Both the position numbers and the translations under genes were made by a program. From the IMG/VR virus record IMGVR_UViG_3300010397_000088, positions 1-23,915 of that record: 23,915 nucleotides of DNA; one strand, 5' to 3'. The notes below the pieces were generated by a model. That model was not told where the DNA came from and did no database searches. It saw only the letters and a list, made by a program, of their open reading frames with translations. This document shows positions 1 to 6,346 of this stretch, one piece after another. Each line of letters begins with the position of its first letter. Position 1 is the stretch's first letter. The DNA comes from a virus.

Positions 1-336
1 GGCTGGTTCCAGCCCGATTCCCAGCCGCCGTCGTGGTGGATGTTCGGCTGCACCATTCTCACCGCCGCCATCTCCGGCACCCCCGTTGTCGGAGACTTGG
101 TGGAAGCGCAGCTCTCGGTCAGCACCATCGACCAGGTCAGCGGCCTGTCCACTACCACGTACGGCACCCAGCGCAACGACGAGTCGAACAGCAACGGCGA
201 ATGGCTCAACGTGTTCGTCATCAAGTCGCTCTATCAGGGCACCGTCAGCGCCAACCTGGAGTTGTCCGGCAGCACGCAGAAAGCGATCTCCGCCGGGTCG
301 ACTTTCTGGGGCCTCTACCTGGGACCGGTGAGCTGA
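1..336 (+). CDS. Tail-module protein, C-terminal part (cut by window start)
   Basis: The reading frame is open from base 1 and stops at TGA 334-336, giving about 111 residues of a longer protein. The visible part is rich in Ser, Thr and Gly with alternating hydrophobic residues, as in beta-rich phage tail or baseplate proteins. The stop directly abuts the ATG of the next gene, so the two are co-translated. The place, just before a second Ser/Thr/Ala-rich protein and the lysis genes, fits a minor tail protein. Function is inferred from position; no catalytic motif is visible. Confidence 0.75.
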   Translation, partial: GWFQPDSQPPSWWMFGCTILTAAISGTPVVGDLVEAQLSVSTIDQVSGLSTTTYGTQRNDESNSNGEWLNVFVIKSLYQGTVSANLELSGSTQKAISAGSTFWGLYLGPVS

Positions 337-960
337 ATGGCGTTCATGCGTAAGACCCCGTACGAGCGGATTCGCTACCCGTGGGCCTCGGATGTGGTCT
401 CGGCTGCCGACGTGCAGTCGATGGCCAACGACATCGACCAGGCGCTGGTCGCTACGCAGAAGCTGGCCACCGACTTCTCCCGCTTCGCGTCGGTCGTGGC
501 CCGGCGTAACGCCGCCGTCAGCCTGGTCAAGAACACCCTGACGACGATCACCTTCGACTCGATCACGCTGAACAACGGGGCGAACAGCGCCCTGGCCAAC
601 GCGCCGTGGTGGGCCGCCGGTAACCCGACCCGGCTGACCGCGCCGACGGCGTGCCTGGTGCTGGCGTCGGCGTTCGGCGGCGTCAACCTCGGCTCGGCGC
701 TGGGGGCTAACGGTGTGATCCAGGTGGCGGTCGGGCTCAACGGCGCGACGACCTGGCAGCAGGGCCACAAGTTCTCCCCGATCAGCACGGTTGCCGGGCA
801 GGTGTGGGGGTCGGCGCTGACCATGTGGCCGCTGAACGCGGGCGACTACCTGGAACTGAAGCTGTACTGGAACGGCACCCCGGCCGGTCCGTTCAACACG
901 GACACGGTGATTCCGCCCCAGTTGTCGCTGTCGATGGTCGGCCTCAAGTCCGTCGCCTAA
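337..960 (+). CDS. Probable minor tail protein (207 aa)
   Basis: The ATG follows the upstream stop without a gap. The N terminus (RKTPYERIRYPWASDVVSAAD) precedes a helical stretch (residues about 25-60) and then a long beta-rich domain dense in Asn, Gly, Thr and Trp (residues about 70-200), as in receptor-binding or distal tail proteins. It is the last gene before the lysis genes, where many actinophages place minor tail genes. No enzyme motif is seen. The tail assignment rests on composition and neighbourhood. Confidence 0.75.
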   Translation: MAFMRKTPYERIRYPWASDVVSAADVQSMANDIDQALVATQKLATDFSRFASVVARRNAAVSLVKNTLTTITFDSITLNNGANSALANAPWWAAGNPTRLTAPTACLVLASAFGGVNLGSALGANGVIQVAVGLNGATTWQQGHKFSPISTVAGQVWGSALTMWPLNAGDYLELKLYWNGTPAGPFNTDTVIPPQLSLSMVGLKSVA

Positions 961-1021
961 AATGTCAGTCCTTTATGAAAGGATTAACGCCAGATATCTG
1001 GGCTGGTCAGAACGGGGCGAA

Positions 1022-1336
1022 ATGATACAAGTGAACGCGCAAAACCTGCCCTGGTTCCTGATCGGAGGCCTCTTCTCTGCGCTCGTCGCCGTGTTCTATG
1101 CGATGCTGCGAGGAAAGATTCTGGCGGCGAATGTCGCGGAGCAACTTCGTCTCGGGGCCGAGAAACGGGCGGAGATCGCCGAGGCGGGTATGGCGGCCAA
1201 CACCAAGAGCATCGAGTCGATGGTCGCGTCGCTGGCGAAGCTGCTGGTCCTCGCTGAGAACCAGGACAAGGTCCTGAAGGCCCTGCGCGAGCGAGCGGAC
1301 CGGGACCACAATCAGAGACGAGGTGGTTCCTCGTGA
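1022..1336 (+). CDS. Small membrane protein with C-terminal coiled coil
   Basis: From the chosen ATG the protein has 104 residues: a short N terminus, one membrane segment (about residues 9-29, LPWFLIGGLFSALVAVFYAML) and a charged helical tail typical of a coiled coil. I prefer 1022 because GGGGCGA lies just upstream and the membrane segment is then N-terminal. The frame is also open to an ATG at 962, which has no ribosome site. A 16-codon open frame (975-1025, starting MKGLTPD) ends in an ATGA overlap with this start and could couple translation. Role unknown; proximity to endolysin suggests lysis or envelope work. Confidence 0.65.
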   Translation: MIQVNAQNLPWFLIGGLFSALVAVFYAMLRGKILAANVAEQLRLGAEKRAEIAEAGMAANTKSIESMVASLAKLLVLAENQDKVLKALRERADRDHNQRRGGSS

Positions 1337-1542
1337 CGCGGAGACTATGGCGCAAGAAGGTGCAGCAGGTCGAGGAGGCGGTACGGGCGGCCGAAGAGCT
1401 ACGCGATGCTGCGGAGCGTCAGCAGCGCCGCGTCGAGTCTCTGGTGCCGCGCGTCGATGCTGTTACGGCGTCGTTGCGGAAGCTGCGGGCGGACAATCAT
1501 GTTGGTCCCATGATTGACGCGATTCTCCGAGGTGGCGAGTGA
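1333..1542 (+). CDS. Small coiled-coil protein (69 aa)
   Basis: GTG start in a GTGA overlap with the preceding stop. The protein is very rich in Arg, Glu and Ala in a heptad-like pattern (residues 5-50), predicting one long alpha helix or coiled coil, followed by a short tail (HVGPMIDAILRGGE). Similar short coiled-coil proteins sit beside lysis genes in many actinophages. It is tightly sandwiched between two small membrane proteins, suggesting that the three act together. No function can be assigned from sequence. Confidence 0.75.
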   Translation: MTRRLWRKKVQQVEEAVRAAEELRDAAERQQRRVESLVPRVDAVTASLRKLRADNHVGPMIDAILRGGE

Positions 1543-1883
1543 CCCCGTACCTGATAGGAACAATTGGCCTTTATGTCTCCGCAGTTATCGCATCGGCAGG
1601 GTTCGCCGGTTTCGCCGTGACCGCTCGTTTCTGGGAGTCCCGGGGTGGCTGGCACGTCTTCTGGTACATGCTCGTCATTGCCTGGATTCTCGACCTCACC
1701 ACGGTGGCGCACTTCGTCCATGACACCGCCTGGTTCATGTGGCTGCGGGTGCTGTCGCTGGCGTTCGGCCTTCCGGCCGTGCTCGCCTGGCGTTCCTGGA
1801 TCATTTTCGATCTTCAACTGCGCCGGAGGTGGCTGGCGTATCGTGGGGGCCGTCAAGGAGGAGGGAAGATGGAAGATGACTGA
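1539..1883 (+). CDS. Membrane protein with three or four spans (114 aa)
   Basis: GTG start in a GTGA overlap with the previous gene. Hydrophobic segments lie at about residues 4-28 (YLIGTIGLYVSAVIASAGFAGFAV), 41-60 (FWYMLVIAWILDLTTVAHFV) and 66-92 (WFMWLRVLSLAFGLPAVLAWRSWIIF), followed by a basic cytoplasmic tail. Its place directly before the endolysin, and overlapping it by 8 bases, suggests a holin, antiholin or other lysis-control protein. A second candidate holin follows the endolysin, so which of them forms the hole is unresolved. Confidence 0.75.
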   Translation: MTPYLIGTIGLYVSAVIASAGFAGFAVTARFWESRGGWHVFWYMLVIAWILDLTTVAHFVHDTAWFMWLRVLSLAFGLPAVLAWRSWIIFDLQLRRRWLAYRGGRQGGGKMEDD

Positions 1884-2694
1884 CTGGATCTTGATCCCGA
1901 GTCTCAAGCAGTTGTTCGCCGAGTTCGACTTCATCGCCCCCGGCCGCGACCACGCCTCGGACGGCTCCATCGGCAACGCCGCCCACCAGACCGAGGTGTC
2001 GGACCACAACCCGGACGACACGGCAGGCAGCAAGGCCGCCTACAACGACCGCGACGGCAAGCACGAGGTCCGTGCGATCGACGTGGACAACACGCTGCGG
2101 ATCGCCGTCGAAGGGTTCAGCGACCCCATGGAGGGGGTCGTCCAGTACCTGCTGAAGCGCTGCCGCTCCGGCGCGGAGCAGCGCCTCGAATACATCATCT
2201 ACTTCCGCCGGATCTGGTCCCGGTCGTCCGGCTGGGTGCAGAAGACCTACACCGGCGCGAGCCCGCACACCGAGCACGCCCACTTCTCCGGGCGGCACAA
2301 CGGCTCGTACGACACCAAGACGCAATCCTGGACGCTGGAGGACATCGCCGTGGCACTCACCGCCGCCGACAAGACCTGGCTCACGAACACGATCGCCGCG
2401 CAGGTGAAGGCGCAGGTCACCCCCCTGCTCGCCGCCGACACCAACCTGAACGCCTCGGGCTGGTCCTCGGGCTACCCGGGCCGGACCACCGCCCAGCACC
2501 AGGACGACATGCAGGTGCAGCGCAACTTCCTGCACGGCACCCCCGACAAAGACAAGGACGGCAAGCCTCTCGGCCAGCAGGTCCCGGCCACCTCGCCGCT
2601 GGCCCGGATCGCCCAGGCCGCCGAGCTGATCATCGGCATGCACTCGGTGCCGTCCAGCGCGTCCGCCGTACCGCCCGCCGAGGAGGGTGCGTGA
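1876..2694 (+). CDS. Endolysin, peptidase M15 (D,D/L,D-peptidase) type
   Basis: Peptidoglycan peptidase of 272 residues for host lysis. The start is fixed by an AAGGAGGAGGG ribosome site 10 bases upstream of ATG 1876; the frame is open further upstream but that part is out of phase with the preceding gene. Zinc-peptidase signatures are clear: SDHNPDD with H44, EVRAIDVDN with D69, and SPHTEHAHFSG with H134 and H136. These match the H...D...HxH ligand pattern of M15 enzymes. The C-terminal 120 residues, with a QDDMQVQRNFLHGT segment, probably bind the wall or tether the enzyme. No signal peptide, so release depends on the holin. Confidence 0.88.
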   Translation: MTDWILIPSLKQLFAEFDFIAPGRDHASDGSIGNAAHQTEVSDHNPDDTAGSKAAYNDRDGKHEVRAIDVDNTLRIAVEGFSDPMEGVVQYLLKRCRSGAEQRLEYIIYFRRIWSRSSGWVQKTYTGASPHTEHAHFSGRHNGSYDTKTQSWTLEDIAVALTAADKTWLTNTIAAQVKAQVTPLLAADTNLNASGWSSGYPGRTTAQHQDDMQVQRNFLHGTPDKDKDGKPLGQQVPATSPLARIAQAAELIIGMHSVPSSASAVPPAEEGA

Positions 2695-2969
2695 ACACCT
2701 TCAAGAAGGCCCCCATCGCCACTCTGGTGACCTGGGGGGCGCTGGTCCTGGGTGTGCTGGTGGTGTTGCAGGGATCGGGCGTCCTGCACGGCTCAGCGGC
2801 CCGGTGGGCGGACGCGGCGGCGGGGGCGCTCCAGCTCATCCTGACCGCGTACGCCCGGCAGCACGTGACGCCGGTCGTCGACCCGAGGGACAACCTGGGC
2901 CGGGAGCTGGTCCCGGCCGCGCTGATCCCTCCGGCTGACCCTCGCGCGCAGCGGTTCGGTAACTCCTGA
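2691..2969 (+). CDS. Putative holin (92 aa)
   Basis: GTG start overlapping the endolysin stop. One clear membrane span (about residues 9-33, ATLVTWGALVLGVLVVLQGSGVL) is followed by an amphipathic, weakly hydrophobic segment (AARWADAAAGALQLILTAYARQ) and a polar tail (VTPVVDPRDNLGRELVPAALIPP). This architecture and the place immediately behind an endolysin are typical of actinophage holins. Translational coupling to the endolysin fits joint late expression. The holin call is by size, topology and context. Confidence 0.75.
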   Translation: MNTFKKAPIATLVTWGALVLGVLVVLQGSGVLHGSAARWADAAAGALQLILTAYARQHVTPVVDPRDNLGRELVPAALIPPADPRAQRFGNS

Positions 2970-2970
2970 C

Positions 2971-3180
2971 ATGACCATGCCGGTCCGGCAGCCGGACGAC
3001 CCGCTGGCTGTGGTCGTTGTCGACGACGACGGCGTGCACCGGTATCTGTCGACCGGCTGCCTGCACGGCGATCACGAGTACTGCAAGGTGGAGGCCCGCC
3101 GGTACGACGGGAGCATCAAGACGGCGGCGACGTGCAAGTTCTGCGGGTCGCCGTGCGTCTGCTGGTGCCATTCGGCGTAG
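2971..3180 (+). CDS. Cys/His-rich probable zinc-binding protein (69 aa)
   Basis: Starts one base after the holin stop. The C-terminal half carries CLHGDHEYC and CKFCGSPCVCWCH, enough Cys and His ligands for one or two zinc sites. Proteins of this pattern (TGCLHGDHxYC ... CKFCxxPCxCxCH) recur in Streptomyces phages and mobile elements with no known function. It is the last gene of the rightward late operon; a strong terminator begins 9 bases after its stop. Confidence 0.8.
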   Translation: MTMPVRQPDDPLAVVVVDDDGVHRYLSTGCLHGDHEYCKVEARRYDGSIKTAATCKFCGSPCVCWCHSA

Positions 3181-3188
3181 CCCCCCAA

Positions 3189-3229
3189 ACAGGAAAGCCC
3201 CCGGCCTTTCGGCTCGGGGGCTTTCCTGT
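3189..3229. terminator. Bidirectional intrinsic terminator
   Basis: A perfect 15-bp inverted repeat (ACAGGAAAGCCCCCG / CGGGGGCTTTCCTGT) with an 11-base loop lies between the convergent genes ending at 3180 and 3237. There is no long U run, but the stem contains A/T-rich ends on both sides, so it can act in both directions. Confidence 0.85.
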
Positions 3230-3236
3230 CGGCTGG

Positions 3237-3395
3237 TCAGGCGATCTCGGTGAGGCTGGCGGTTGCCTCCCGGCCGTCGGCGGCCTTGATGGCGAACAGC
3301 CACGGGAACTTGGGGTAGTGGCCGGTGACGGTGACCGTCAGGCCGCAGGTGAGGGTGACGGTCGAGCCGACGGCGGGTCGCGTGGTGGTGGTCAT
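3237..3395 (-). CDS. Small protein of unknown function (52 aa)
   Basis: Reads MTTTTRPAVGS and ends ...ASLTEIA. I chose the ATG at 3393-3395 because GAGGAGGA lies 4-5 bases upstream; two upstream in-frame ATGs (3428 and 3422) lie in or at the -10 element of the promoter. The sequence alternates short beta strands (TVTLTCGLTVTVTGHYPKFPWLFAIKAADGREATASL), suggesting a small beta barrel. No family is recognised. It is the last gene of the leftward early region, with its own promoter and the terminator at 3189-3229. Confidence 0.7.
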   Translation of the reverse strand: MTTTTRPAVGSTVTLTCGLTVTVTGHYPKFPWLFAIKAADGREATASLTEIA

Positions 3396-3423
3396 GGGGT
3401 CCTCCTCGTCGTTGTCTGCCATA

Positions 3424-3453
3424 AGCATACAGCAGGGTTGACAGGAGTGTCAA
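3424..3453 (-). promoter_or_regulatory. Promoter with inverted-repeat operator
   Basis: On the minus strand TTGACA (3448-3453), an 18-base spacer and TATGCT (3424-3429) precede the 52-aa gene. The -35 box is one arm of a perfect inverted repeat TTGACA-4 bases-TGTCAA (3438-3453), a likely operator. The same layout recurs at 20968-20997. Confidence 0.7.
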
Positions 3454-3614
3454 GCGTTGGGGTTGCGGTGCCACGGGGACGCCACCGGCAGCCCCCACGA
3501 GAAGGCGAAGTGCAGGCCGAGGAAGGCCAGACCGAACAGCAGCATGTTGATCGGGCCGAGCCCTACTCCAAACGCGGCGAGGAACCAGACGATCGCTGCA
3601 ACCAGGGCAAACAT
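3450..3614 (-). CDS. Small two-span membrane protein (54 aa)
   Basis: Starts ATG 3612-3614 with AGGAT 6 bases upstream. The protein is almost wholly hydrophobic: FALVAAIVWFLAAFGVGL, a GPIN turn, and MLLFGLAFLGLHFAFSWGL, then a short polar tail. Similar two-span proteins of about 50 residues are frequent in actinophage early regions; function unknown. Its stop overlaps the -35 box of the next leftward promoter. The long upstream extension of this frame is antisense to the 3660 gene and is not believed. Confidence 0.65.
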   Translation of the reverse strand: MFALVAAIVWFLAAFGVGLGPINMLLFGLAFLGLHFAFSWGLPVASPWHRNPNA

Positions 3615-3659
3615 GCGATCCTGATACCCACTAGAAACGCTACTCGAAACGAGGGCAGC

Positions 3660-4010
3660 ATGGCCGGTCGTACCGCACTCCCCGTCACCAGCGTGACCCG
3701 TACCGCGCTGGTCGCCTTCCCGACGCCGACGACGGGCGGGGACGTGGCCAACGGGAACGTCACCCCGAACGACGGGGCCACGATCCTTGCGGTGGTGTCC
3801 GGTGACGCCAGTACGCACGGCCTTACCGTGACGGTGGTGTCGGGGGTTGACGGGCTGACGGCCGGGCCCCGCTCGTACACGGTCCCGGCCGCGGCCAGCG
3901 GTGTGCAGATCGTCGGGCCGTTCCCGCTCCAGTACTACGGCTCACAGCTCCTGTGGAACGCTGACTCCGCCCAGGTCAAGGCCGCTGCGTACTCGCTTCT
4001 TGGCCCGTAG
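3660..4010 (+). CDS. Putative virion (head-decoration-like) protein, isolated on plus strand
   Basis: ATG 3660 has GAGGG 5 bases upstream; 116 residues. The sequence is beta-rich with many Thr, Val, Gly and Asn (ALVAFPTPTTGGDVANGNVTPNDGATILAVVSGD, then TVTVVSGVDGLTAG and a C-terminal QLLWNADSAQVKAAAYSLLGP). This look is like phage head-decoration or small virion proteins, but no specific family is recognised. It stands alone between leftward genes, and its last 69 bases overlap the convergent gene ending at 3942, suggesting independent acquisition (a moron). Confidence 0.65.
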   Translation: MAGRTALPVTSVTRTALVAFPTPTTGGDVANGNVTPNDGATILAVVSGDASTHGLTVTVVSGVDGLTAGPRSYTVPAAASGVQIVGPFPLQYYGSQLLWNADSAQVKAAAYSLLGP

Positions 4011-4199
4011 GGGCGCGACGCTGGCGGGGTCGTTGAAGATGTTCAACTCGTAAGCCTCACGGATACCCGCCTGCTGGGCGCATTCGCCCTTGCAGACATC
4101 CCAGGCCTGGCCGTCGGTGTCGCGGGCGCACTCCTCGGGCGTCAGGCTGCAGAAGCAGATCTCGCACATGAGTCCGAACTGCGGATGGTCGACGGTCAC
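3942..4199 (-). CDS. Cys-rich probable zinc-finger protein (85 aa)
   Basis: GTG start in a GTGA overlap with the upstream 48-aa gene. The N-terminal half carries CEICFCSLTPEEC and WDVCKGECAQQAG, a zinc-finger-like array typical of small Streptomyces phage proteins. The last about 23 residues (LRAKKRVRSGLDLGGVSVPQEL) are encoded by the complement of the 3660-4010 gene and are basic and low-complexity, so the natural C terminus may have been altered when that gene arrived. Function unknown. Confidence 0.7.
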   Translation of the reverse strand: MTVDHPQFGLMCEICFCSLTPEECARDTDGQAWDVCKGECAQQAGIREAYELNIFNDPASVAPLRAKKRVRSGLDLGGVSVPQEL

Positions 4200-4449
4200 T
4201 TGCTCTTGCCCTTCTTCGGCTTGATCGCCTTGACCATCTTCTTGTCGCCGTAGACCGGCTTCTGCCTCTGCATGGGCGGGGTCTTCGCCTTGCTGGCCTT
4301 CTCGCCGGTGATGACGTTGCGCATGCTCTCGAAGAAACCCATCGTCTACTCCCCTCGTTTTTGATCTTGGCTCCTGCGCAGTCGTAGCAGACCGGCCAGC
4401 CGCACCAGCGCCTCCGGGTCGGCTGGCCGCAGGTGATGCACCGGTTCAC
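4057..4449 (-). CDS. Zinc-ribbon ORF lacking its expected stop
   Basis: GTG start 2 bases after the upstream stop. The first about 36 residues (MNRCITCGQPTRRRWCGWPVCYDCAGAKIKN) contain two CxxC pairs and look like a genuine zinc ribbon. Beyond about 4342 the frame becomes Arg/Pro-rich, typical of out-of-phase reading, and passes through the 48-aa and 85-aa genes in another frame to 4057. The real protein may therefore end near 4340, by frameshift, or the gene has lost its stop. Coordinates give the whole open frame. Confidence 0.4.
   Translation of the reverse strand: MNRCITCGQPTRRRWCGWPVCYDCAGAKIKNEGSRRWVSSRACATSSPARRPARRRPRPCRGRSRSTATRRWSRRSSRRRARASDRRPSAVRTHVRDLLLQPDARGVRPRHRRPGLGCLQGRMRPAGGYP
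4196..4342 (-). CDS. Small basic protein (48 aa)
   Basis: ATG 4340-4342 preceded by GAGGGGAG at 6-bp spacing. It begins MGFFESMRNVITGEKASKAK and ends in a Lys-rich tail (KKMVKAIKPKKGKSK). High Lys content suggests nucleic-acid or membrane-surface binding. It overlaps the following zinc-finger gene by 4 bases. It is shorter than a usual ORF cut-off, but the ribosome site and tight spacing make it credible. Confidence 0.65.
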   Translation of the reverse strand: MGFFESMRNVITGEKASKAKTPPMQRQKPVYGDKKMVKAIKPKKGKSK

Positions 4450-4451
4450 GA

Positions 4452-4574
4452 TCAGCCCTTCTTGCGCTTCTTCGGGCGGTACGAGCGCTGTAGTTCGAGA
4501 CGCTTACGCCGCTCGGCCTTCTCCTCCCGGCGCTGCGCCGCCCGGCGTTGCGTGCGACGGCCCCGGCTGTTCAC
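4452..4574 (-). CDS. Small, very basic protein (40 aa)
   Basis: GTG start in a GTGA overlap with the HNH gene stop. Over half of the residues are Arg, Lys or Gln (RGRRTQRRAAQRREEKAERRKRLE and RPKKRKKG), predicting a charged helix that could bind nucleic acid. The HNH/zinc-ribbon operon is continuous on both sides, which supports expression. Function unknown. Confidence 0.6.
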   Translation of the reverse strand: MNSRGRRTQRRAAQRREEKAERRKRLELQRSYRPKKRKKG

Positions 4575-4969
4575 CCCTCGACCTCGTAGCTGATCCGGTA
4601 GCCGTCTTGAACGTTCAACACGTCGTCCCAGCGGTAGCCGCCGTCCTCGGTGAGATGCCACCAGCCTCGGCCGTTGACGGTCCAGATGTACGCGGGCACC
4701 TCAAGCGGGTCGACGCCAGCCCGGCGCTCCACGACCCAGCCCAGGCCGATGCACGTGGCCGCGTCCGAGAGGGTCCGGTCGTGACAGGGGCGGCACAGCA
4801 TGAGGATGTTGCGGACGTCGTTAGAGACGGCGCTAGCGGCCCCGTGAACGCCCCCTGAGCCTCGGGTCATCCGGTGGTGCGGGTCGAGGCGTCCGGGAAT
4901 GCGGCAGCCCTCGCACAGCCCGTACGAGCGGGCGGACGCGAGGGCTTTTGCGACGTCGAAGCTGGTCAC
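4571..4969 (-). CDS. HNH endonuclease
   Basis: GTG start in a GTGA overlap with the preceding gene; 132 residues. The HNH motif is complete: C19xxC22, DPHH (residues 29-32), N54 in NDVRNILMLC and C59xxCH (59-63), a zinc-stabilised beta-beta-alpha metal nuclease core. The C-terminal part (AYIWTVNGRGWWHLTEDGGYRWDD) is less conserved. Such small HNH enzymes often assist terminase or DNA processing, but this copy lies in the early region far from terL, so a free-standing or homing-type role is also possible. Confidence 0.85.
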   Translation of the reverse strand: MTSFDVAKALASARSYGLCEGCRIPGRLDPHHRMTRGSGGVHGAASAVSNDVRNILMLCRPCHDRTLSDAATCIGLGWVVERRAGVDPLEVPAYIWTVNGRGWWHLTEDGGYRWDDVLNVQDGYRISYEVEG

Positions 4970-5175
4970 GGGACCGGGCAGACGTCGAAGTAGTCGAAGG
5001 TGGCGTCGGCCTCGCCGGTGCAGCCTTCGGCGCGCGAGCAGTAGACCGGGAAGGGGTTGCCCTTGTCCAGGTCGTCCGGGTGGCCGGGGCAGTCTGGGCT
5101 GGGGCCGGTGTCGGTCAGCGCCTCGTGGTCGGTGAGGTCGGCGGCGGTCATGTAGCCCTGCGAGGTGTACGGCAT
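4966..5175 (-). CDS. Small acidic Cys-containing protein (69 aa)
   Basis: Start chosen at MPYTSQGY because GGAGGAG sits 3-5 bases upstream; an in-frame ATG four codons earlier overlaps that ribosome site. Sequence is acidic with four Cys (DCPGHPDD, YCSRAEGC, DVCPVP) that could bind one metal. It is the first gene of the HNH operon, behind the promoter at 5202-5230. No family recognised. Confidence 0.7.
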   Translation of the reverse strand: MPYTSQGYMTAADLTDHEALTDTGPSPDCPGHPDDLDKGNPFPVYCSRAEGCTGEADATFDYFDVCPVP

Positions 5176-5201
5176 GCGCTCCTCCATCTCTGTATGTCAT
5201 A

Positions 5202-5230
5202 AGCATACACCATGGAGGCTAGCAGGGGCA
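5202..5230 (-). promoter_or_regulatory. Promoter, TATGCT family, weak -35
   Basis: Minus-strand TATGCT at 5202-5207 preceded by GTG, 26 bases before the 4966-5175 start. The hexamer 17 bases upstream is TGCCCC (5225-5230), a poor -35, so this member may need an activator or rely on its -10 region. Confidence 0.5.
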
Positions 5231-5509
5231 GTGCTTTGTCTTGGAGTGTTGCGGGTTCGGCCAGTGGCCAGTCGCCCGCTTCTCCAGATTCGCGCAGTGA
5301 CCGTCCAGCTTGTTGCCGTGGATGTACTTACCCAGGCGCTCCTTGCAGCGGCAGAACGCGCACGGCTCCTGCCAGCGGATCTTCGCCGCGCCCGCGCCTG
5401 CGGTCCAGTACGAGTCCAGCCGCTCCTCCCCCGCTGCGCCCTTGGGCGTGACGGCGAAGGAGCGGCTGATCGCGTATCCCAGGTCAGCGGCGAGCTGTCC
5501 GAGCTTCAT
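5219..5509 (-). CDS. Cys-rich hypothetical protein (96 aa)
   Basis: ATG 5507-5509 lies 17 bases after the upstream stop with only a weak ribosome site. The middle holds CAFCRCKERLG and the end HCANLEKRATGH and HSKTKHCPC, a likely metal-binding array. The N-terminal part (MKLGQLAADLGYAISRSF) predicts a helix. No family is recognised. The ordinary amino acid mix, unlike a shadow frame, supports it as a real gene. Confidence 0.55.
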   Translation of the reverse strand: MKLGQLAADLGYAISRSFAVTPKGAAGEERLDSYWTAGAGAAKIRWQEPCAFCRCKERLGKYIHGNKLDGHCANLEKRATGHWPNPQHSKTKHCPC

Positions 5510-5526
5510 GCCGACCAGGGTAACGG

Positions 5527-5610
5527 TCAGTGCCCGAAGATGGAGATAACGACGACGGCGAGGACGACCACGATGAGCACCGCCGCTTCCGGCCAGCCGA
5601 GCTTGTCCAT
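5527..5610 (-). CDS. 27-aa single-span membrane peptide
   Basis: ATG 5608-5610 shares a base with the upstream stop (TGATG). The peptide MDKLGWPEAAVLIVVVLAVVVISIFGH is one membrane span with a short acidic N terminus. Translational coupling to the lipoprotein genes suggests a shared envelope role, such as lysis timing or superinfection exclusion. Too short for firm calling, but it fills the operon exactly. Confidence 0.55.
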   Translation of the reverse strand: MDKLGWPEAAVLIVVVLAVVVISIFGH

Positions 5611-5831
5611 CAGGACCACCCGCCGGGCGGCGGCACGCAGTTGTATTCGGACTTCCCGTTCCGGCGGGTGATGACCGGGGTTCCGCCCTTGAGGCGGCAG
5701 GTGTTCTTGAACTGCTGCTCGCTGCTGGCGGGCTTCGGGGTGGGCTTCGGCTTGGTGGACCCGTGGTTCGGGTCGCACCCCGCCGTGGCGATGGCAGCCG
5801 CCACGGCGAGGGCGATCAGGAGGCGCTTCAC
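5610..5831 (-). CDS. Small lipoprotein (73 aa)
   Basis: GTG start in a GTGA overlap. The N terminus KRLLIALAVAAAIATAGC is a classic lipoprotein signal with lipobox TAGC; Cys at about residue 19 would be lipidated and exported. The mature part is short, with a Pro/Lys linker (STKPKPTPKP) and two further Cys (TC, NC) that could form a disulfide. Second of two tandem lipoproteins; both likely display small domains outside the membrane. Confidence 0.75.
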   Translation of the reverse strand: MKRLLIALAVAAAIATAGCDPNHGSTKPKPTPKPASSEQQFKNTCRLKGGTPVITRRNGKSEYNCVPPPGGWS

Positions 5832-6094
5832 TTGTTCGTGCAGCGCGGGTCGTCCGCGACGACCGCGATACTCGGGGGCAGCGAGTCGTCGGCCCCGGCG
5901 GAGCCGCTGTAGACCATGTTCGGGCCGTCGCACTTGTACGCGACGTTCCGGAAGCCGTACGGGAACTGGACGATCGTGGCGGGGCCGGTCGGCTGCACGA
6001 CGCTCTTGTTGTTGCTGGCGTGGTTGCCCCAGCAGCCGGTGAGGCTGATCAGGGCCATGCCGCCGACGGCGGCGAGGGCGAGGGTGCGCTTCAT
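5828..6094 (-). CDS. Lipoprotein (88 aa)
   Basis: ATG with GGAGGAG 8 bases upstream. Signal peptide MKRTLALAAVGGMALISLTGC ends in lipobox LTGC (Cys 21). The mature domain holds VQFPYGFRNVAYKCDGPNMVYSG and ends with ADDPRC, a pattern common in small Streptomyces phage proteins; the two Cys probably pair. Prophage- and phage-encoded lipoproteins often block superinfecting phages, which is a hypothesis here. Confidence 0.8.
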   Translation of the reverse strand: MKRTLALAAVGGMALISLTGCWGNHASNNKSVVQPTGPATIVQFPYGFRNVAYKCDGPNMVYSGSAGADDSLPPSIAVVADDPRCTNK

Positions 6095-6112
6095 GGGGGT
6101 TTCTCCTCCTGG

Positions 6113-6346
6113 TCAGGCGATGCGCGCCTGGATGGTTACGGGAAGGTTGACGATGCGGAAGTCCCCGGGCTCGGTGCCCTGGATGGTCGCGGTGAGGACG
6201 ACGCGCATGGTGTCGCCGCTCATGATCAAAAACGATTGCGGGAGGATCAGGGCCTCGTGCTGGCTGATGAGGAGCTGGACTCGCCCGCGCGGGCGCGGAG
6301 CCGGAGTGCGGACCACCCGGCGACGCCACCGGTATCGGCGACTCAC
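6113..6346 (-). CDS. Hypothetical protein (77 aa)
   Basis: GTG start in a GTGA overlap with the upstream zinc-finger gene. The N terminus is strongly basic (SRRYRWRRRVVRTPAPRPRGR), followed by a beta-rich part (VQLLISQHEALILPQSFLIMSGDTMRVVLTATIQGTEPGDFRIVNLPVTIQARIA). An internal ATG at 6221-6223 gives a 36-aa form without the basic head, but has no ribosome site. A GATCAAAAACGA motif lies in the coding sequence. Function unknown. Confidence 0.6.
   Translation of the reverse strand: MSRRYRWRRRVVRTPAPRPRGRVQLLISQHEALILPQSFLIMSGDTMRVVLTATIQGTEPGDFRIVNLPVTIQARIA

Noticed and set aside
1645-1875. Upstream extension of the endolysin frame
   Set aside because: Off-phase with the 1539-1883 membrane protein; endolysin has a proper ribosome site at 1876.
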